A stretch of 64,000 nt of DNA, from the NCBI RefSeq assembly GCF_013373865.1, contig NC_050468.1:5025456-5089455 (forward strand), in the 5' to 3' direction. The DNA comes from Monomorium pharaonis (taxonomy: Eukaryota > Arthropoda > Insecta > Hymenoptera > Formicidae). The notes under the pieces were generated by a model. That model was given only the letters and a program-made list of their open reading frames with translations, was not told the DNA's origin and ran no database searches. The position numbers were made by a program, and so were the translations under genes. The first letter of the stretch is position 1. Every line of letters begins with the position of its first letter. Of this stretch, positions 59,301 through 64,000 are shown piece after piece.

Positions 59301-62300
59301 TCGTCAGGGAACGCATCGAGATCATCAATTACGAACGTGTTGACATAAAAATCTGCACGTGGTTTGAACATATTTTAAATATTTATATACTTTCTTCTTG
59401 CGCATTTTTCTGAATAGATAATCAAACGCAATCCGAGAATGGACACAAGATACGCAATGACGTACAGTAATCTAAATTAATTCAAAAAAAGGCAAAATTA
59501 AAACTCTTATTTTTGAGTATTTTAAGTATTTTATATTGTTGGAAACATTTCAAAATACTATAAATTTTTGTCGATAATATTAATCTGCAATGATATATTT
59601 AGTAAAGAAACTCTGTTTATGCTCTCGACTCAATAACAGCGTTATCATTTTTTATGTATTGTTAATAACGTATGTTATTAATGCTTATTTACATAAGATG
59701 TTAAAATAACAAACTTCCAATCAGATAATTTCTTAATGATTATTTTATATTTGGTATCAAATTTAATACTGATTATTTTAATTATAGATTAGTAATCAAA
59801 TATTTACAACTTTGAAATTTTCAAAATTTAACAAATTGCAGATATTAAAAAATGTTAAAATTAGACTAGGTCTTATCATTCTTTATCAAAAATTTTGTGC
59901 TGCAAAAATAAAATCATTTTTAATATAAGTGCACGTAAATTATTGCGAAATATTTTTTAGGAATATCCACAGTAAGATGTTTTTATCTACTTCTATCAAT
60001 ATTTATTATTAATAATTGTTCCGTTATAAATCATTACGTTTTAATTTCATCGTTAATGTTTGTCAGTGTTCTCTCAGTCATACTGTATTATATATATTAC
60101 TTATATACATATTATAATAATTGTATATGTAATTTAATTATAATCAATAAAGATAAGAAAACTTATATTAATTTACAACGGACCTTAATGTCTAATGATA
60201 ATTTTTGTGTAAATTTTTACAATAACCAGCTCGCGTAAAATATACGCGCTATATATTCGTCGGTTTTGAAACTCAATCCTTAACTGAAACCGACATACGT
60301 AATATTAGATTTTTATTTTTAAATTGATAAGTAACTTAATAATACTAATGCTCATGAACATCTTAAACTCTATAATTTATTGCGAAAAATAACATTCTAA
60401 TCAAGATTCGAATCTGAATCTCCTATTATTCCGTGCGAAATCCATATTAAATAATTAAAAATTTTTATTATGTTCTGATAAAGAAATAACATAAAATAAA
60501 TGATACATAATAACGTTAACACAAAGTTCAAACTGGACCACCCAAGTGCAAGTCTGATGCGTTTAAATTCCTCATATCTCTGAATTATTACATTTTATAC
60601 ATGTGCATATGCTTTTTAACAATATACATTAATTTAATAAATTTTTAAAAACTGCATCTTATCAATGAAAGAAGACAGCTAAAAAATTAAAAAAAAAAAC
60701 AGAAATAATCACGCGCGCAGACTATTTAGAAAAGGAGTAACATTCAATAGCGAAAACTTTAAATATAAAAAAAGGAGTAACATTAACAATTTTTTTCGAA
60801 TTAATGTATTTGTGATAATTTTGTAAAGTTGTCTCAAGATAGTGATTAAACATATTTGGAATCTATAATTTATTATATCTAATGTTTCTAATAATCCAAT
60901 AATTGCTTTATATTTAATGCTCAATAATTTAATAATCAACATGCGAATAAAACTCTTGATAACAATAAACTGTAAACATTAGTTCGTGTTAATAGCATAC
61001 ATTCATTCCTTTTTAAGCGTATTTTATATTTGGAAATAACTAACAGATACTTGCAAGTTTACGAGATGTTTATACTTTCTGACATATTTTAACATAAAAT
61101 AAATTTAACATTAAATATCTCATTAAATTTATTTTTTTTATGGGCAAATAATTCATTTTTTGACAAATGTATCTTAATATTTTTATGCACAGATAATGAG
61201 ATAAGTCAATTAGCATATATAAAGAAAAAACACAGGTGCACCTAAAAAAAAAAAAAAAAAATTATGCAATTTGGAATATTCCATTTTTTAGTATCTTGCA
61301 TGTTTTATCAGATATTTGTCTGTCAAAAATAAAATAGGACATTCTATACAATCCATGCAAAATGTAGTTCGACGATGATAAATAATATCAATTACCTACA
61401 TGCAGTTACAAATTTGTTAGTCCTTGTAAAACTATATAACGCATATTAATGATCGCTCGGTGCGAAAGTCCGTTAGTGCCCCCAAAAATCTCTTAAATAG
61501 TGTAACCTTATATAGATACACATTTACACGGGAAAATGTCTGTCGCGTGCGCTTTCTACATATTTCCCGTGAACAAACGCGCTTAATTAAAGGCAGATCC
61601 GCGCACGGTTCACATCCGTCCATTCGTTCGATAACGATGGCATCTCTCGCACGCGCCTTCGTTATACCGCGGGGATATATTATGCATTCGTCGCTTTCTC
61701 GTATAGGGACGTAATAAGTCGGCGGGTAGGCTATTATCGAATTCGCGTGGCGACGGGAGCGACGGCCGGCCGGTCAGTCGGCTCGGCTGGCTGGCTGGCT
61801 GGAGGCCGGTCGCGAGAGGGGAAAAAAAAGAAGACGATCGCGATGCGGCGATCGGTTAAGCAGCGCGGTAAAATGGCATCCACGCGACGCATTAGCATCG
61901 ATATTTATATGTACACCTGCATCCGCGCGCGCGCGCGCGCGCGCGCTCTTTGCGGAGCGCGACATGACGCGAACAGAGCGGCTTTCGACCGGATCCTACT
62001 TCCCAGTTAGGCAGCACGGTTGCCGTCTAAGTTTGGTCATCGCCGTGCTGCGCGCGACTGCTTGAGTACTCCCTACACGGATAACCCCGTCATCGCTCGC
62101 ACGCCTTTCGCATTTTAAATATCCTGTATCCCTCCTCCTTCATCACCTCCCTCCTATCTTTTCTCACGCTTCGCACCCTCCTCCTCGTCCTTGTCCTCCT
62201 CCTCCTCCTCCTTCTCCTCCTTTTCTTCTTCGCGCGTCCCCATCCGTATATACCGATGTTCGCGCGTGTGTTTACCCCGCCCGCTGCTCACTCACCTCCA

Positions 62301-64000
62301 GGTCGGACCAGCTGTTCGTTATCAATGCGCGGTGAGATTAAGCGCGACCGGAATAGTATCGACGACAATTAGTTGACGCAAATGGCGTACAAACGGCGCG
62401 AAGGAGGGCAGCTACCGACACGCTCGATTTCACCATCCAGCAATCTCGGATCGTTCTTAATCACGATCTTGATAACAATTTCACGTAAAAACGGTCTTTA
62501 GTAAAGAGAGTTAACGTGGTATGAGAAGTTTGCACCGGTTAACTTATGCAATTTATATTTATACAAGACATAACTCAAAAAAATAGTTTTTTTTCTTCAA
62601 TTTTTAAGTGATAAAAATTGTATAATATTTTTAAAAATAATTGTTGCGATAAATATCACCACACCCCTCTGTATTCCCATTGACTAAAATGCCCTAAAAG
62701 TAAAGAGGTCTAAGTCTTCAATCTTTTGTTAAGGTGACATTTTTCGCAATAAATTCTTTTATTACACGTTAAGGAAGACAGGTCTTGTTAGCTTTATTGC
62801 TATAATGTATAGATACTTATTAGTATCATTATTATAAATTAATTATTAATTAAATATTTTAATATTACTGTTCTCTTTTACTTAACTTGTAGAACTGTGT
62901 TTCAAAACCGAAAATTTATCCGGCGCGCAGTTTAATAAACTTGAAAATGTATATAAAATCACCCAAGAAAAGCAAAATATCATGTTACCAGTAAAAAAAA
63001 ATCCAGCTATGACCGATCCAAGATCATCTTGAATTTATTTTTGTGTATTATGTTTTAGTGAATGTGCAATAATACATCTCACGACTTCCAACATAACACG
63101 ATTTGCAAAATGCGCGTAATATAAAAATATATTACGTGGGAGGCCTATCTCTCTATGTGGAACAGCGAAAGGGATCATAAATAATCGTGGCCATGAATGA
63201 CAGAAAATCGACATAACCGCAGAGCTTAATCTAAATGAACCTTGAGTAAACTCGGGCAGCTAATAATCTTGCCTTTCGAGTGACGAATGATATGATTTAC
63301 TCCACAATAACGCCATCAATATTCATAACTGCTCCATTTCGCTTGTGCACAAATCAAATCAACGAGATCAAGTGTGCCACTTTTAATCGATCTGTATCTC
63401 TCCGTATGTTTAAGTTTCGAAAATTTGAAATTTTTCTATTATTTTAAACAAGAATACCGCAATAGAAGCTGCGGTATAATATTGGTTTGCAACGCTTGAC
63501 CACTTAAAACTTAAAAAATGCATAATTTTTCTGAATTTCAACACAAAATTACGTGTAGGACATCCAAGAAAAACGTGTATCGTTAGAATTAAATCAGATA
63601 ACGTACATTCATTTATTTCCATCAAGACTTTAATTTCCTGAATCCTGAACATGTCTCTTTTGCACGACTGAATACGTTTCGTTTTGATCCTGATTTACAC
63701 AGTTCAAATGAAGACAACAGAAAAGTTGTCATTCTCATATTCGCGACGAATGCTACATATAAATTTTTAATTTTTTAAAAAGCACACTTCACGCATATAA
63801 AACTCATAAAAGAGGACAAGAAACCAAGCTGAATTTTAATCAAACACAGCCATCCCCCTCGTGATCTCACGGCGGCCGCACGCGAAAACTCACCCGAATG
63901 ATTGTTCTTCAGTGAATCCTTGGGGATGACGGGAGAGTCACCGTCGCTGCTCTCACCGTCACTCTCATTGGCGCAGACGTCGGATCTGGGTGACGCGCCG
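56369..64000 (-). CDS. Unidentified multi-exon gene, three exons visible (possible nuclear/transcription-factor N-terminal region)
   Basis: Minus-strand exons 64000-63894 (5' end outside window), 59234-59106 and 56539-56369 join in frame. Each junction is phase 1 with GT-AG signals: GG|GTGAGT to TTTCCTAG|GA; GAG|GTAGGT to TTCTTATAG|GT. The exon 3 donor GCG|GTGACT is weaker. The peptide is Ser/Asp/Asn-rich first (ANESDGESSDGDSPVIPKDS), then MYQVPQSVIYSPSPGVLLGI with GQNGQPVQIS, then ANSSQSNQPFITIPLNVAMS and GLSLPVTS. There is no catalytic motif. The low-complexity, Gln/Ser/Pro-type sequence and long introns (4.7 and 2.6 kb) suit a developmental regulator. A POU class 6 (pdm3-like) N-terminal region is one thought, held weakly. 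An alternative exon 2 acceptor (TTCTCTGCAG|GG) is also phase-compatible. Confidence 0.6.
57018..57283. mobile_element. piggyBac-like MITE (TTAA duplication) in the last visible intron
   Basis: TTAA flanks both sides (57014-57017, 57284-57287). The termini are CCCTAATTCCTCCAA and the complement of CTCTAATTCCTCCAA. TTAA targets and CCYT starts are characteristic of piggyBac. 266 bp, no ORF. Confidence 0.75.
57284..59105. other. Intron of the right-hand gene, no other feature
   Basis: AT-rich DNA. The plus-strand frame at 58885-59088 overlaps the region just beyond the exon 2 donor and is considered chance. Confidence 0.4.
59235..61729. other. AT-rich intron with one repeat copy
   Basis: Part of the 4.7-kb intron. 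A partial copy of the 43332 repeat is at about 60373-60450 (ATTGCGAAAAATAACATTCT, then GATTCGAATC). Poly-A run at 61244-61260. No exon recognised. Confidence 0.4.
60373..60450 (-). repeat. Repeat with B-box-like motif, copy 2 (partial)
   Basis: It matches 43332-43410 at about 75-80% by eye, including GATTCGAATC (minus strand) and CTCC.ATTATTCC. The second half is missing. Confidence 0.4.
61730..62420. promoter_or_regulatory. GC-rich, CpG-dense block with simple repeats inside the intron
   Basis: An abrupt GC-rich island in AT-rich surroundings. It has (GGCT)n near 61787-61802, a (CG)n run 61926-61946, TCC/CCT-rich tracts (62130-62235), and a cluster of CpG with many TCG/CGA words. It lies about 1.5-2 kb downstream of the visible 5' exon of the minus-strand gene. 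It could be an internal promoter or enhancer, or an unrecognised alternative 5' exon. No splice-consistent ORF was found. Confidence 0.35.
62421..63893. other. AT-rich proximal part of the intron
   Basis: No recognisable gene, RNA or repeat apart from short A/T runs. The minus-strand frame at 63410-63652 shows no domain. Confidence 0.4.

Overview
The window looks like an AT-rich insect nuclear genome, most likely a hymenopteran such as an ant. That is inference, from spliced metazoan genes with introns of about 0.1-5 kb, arthropod-type retrotransposons with RNase H, and very dense small inverted-repeat transposons. There are only three host genes. (1) ETFB (31612-33154, +) encodes the electron-transfer flavoprotein beta subunit in three exons; its second intron is a GC-AG intron. 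(2) A UBASH3/TULA-type (ecdysteroid-phosphate phosphatase-like) gene (35957-38964, -) has four phase-compatible exons giving 613 aa with UBA, 2H phosphoesterase, SH3 and histidine-phosphatase parts. (3) Three phase-1 exons of an unidentified gene (56369-64000, -) run off the right edge.

From 1 to 31 kb almost everything is mobile DNA. The left edge holds a decayed gypsy-type LTR element on the minus strand: Pol start, Gag with a SAP motif and a zinc knuckle, a primer-binding-like site, and LTR signals. A degenerate non-LTR copy (3.6-8.0 kb) follows, then a cluster of foldback elements and MITEs (8.3-12.7 kb). At 12939-30992 lies an 18-kb nest. A roughly 6.07-kb RNase-H-bearing non-LTR retrotransposon (element A, apparent 11-bp target duplication) was broken twice. 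A 3.8-kb P-element relative with a THAP transposase (30-bp perfect terminal repeats, perfect 8-bp duplication) sits in its ORF1. An 8.1-kb non-LTR element on the opposite strand (element B, perfect 14-bp duplication) sits in its endonuclease domain. Element B and the 3.6-8.0 kb copy belong to one family.

From 31 to 46 kb the two metabolic/signalling genes are convergent. Between their 3' ends lies a long inverted repeat with arms of about 525 bp, which could form a hairpin transcript. Upstream of UBASH3 there is another cluster of PIF/Harbinger-like MITEs (TTA or similar 3-bp duplications), a Harbinger transposase remnant and large foldback elements. Several foldbacks share the terminus CCCAG(A/G)TAGC although their interiors differ.

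From 46 to 64 kb the sequence is mainly AT-rich intergenic or intronic DNA. It has scattered mariner-like (TA) and piggyBac-like (TTAA) MITEs, microsatellites, and a GC-rich, CpG-dense stretch near 61.7-62.4 kb inside the first visible intron of the right-hand gene.
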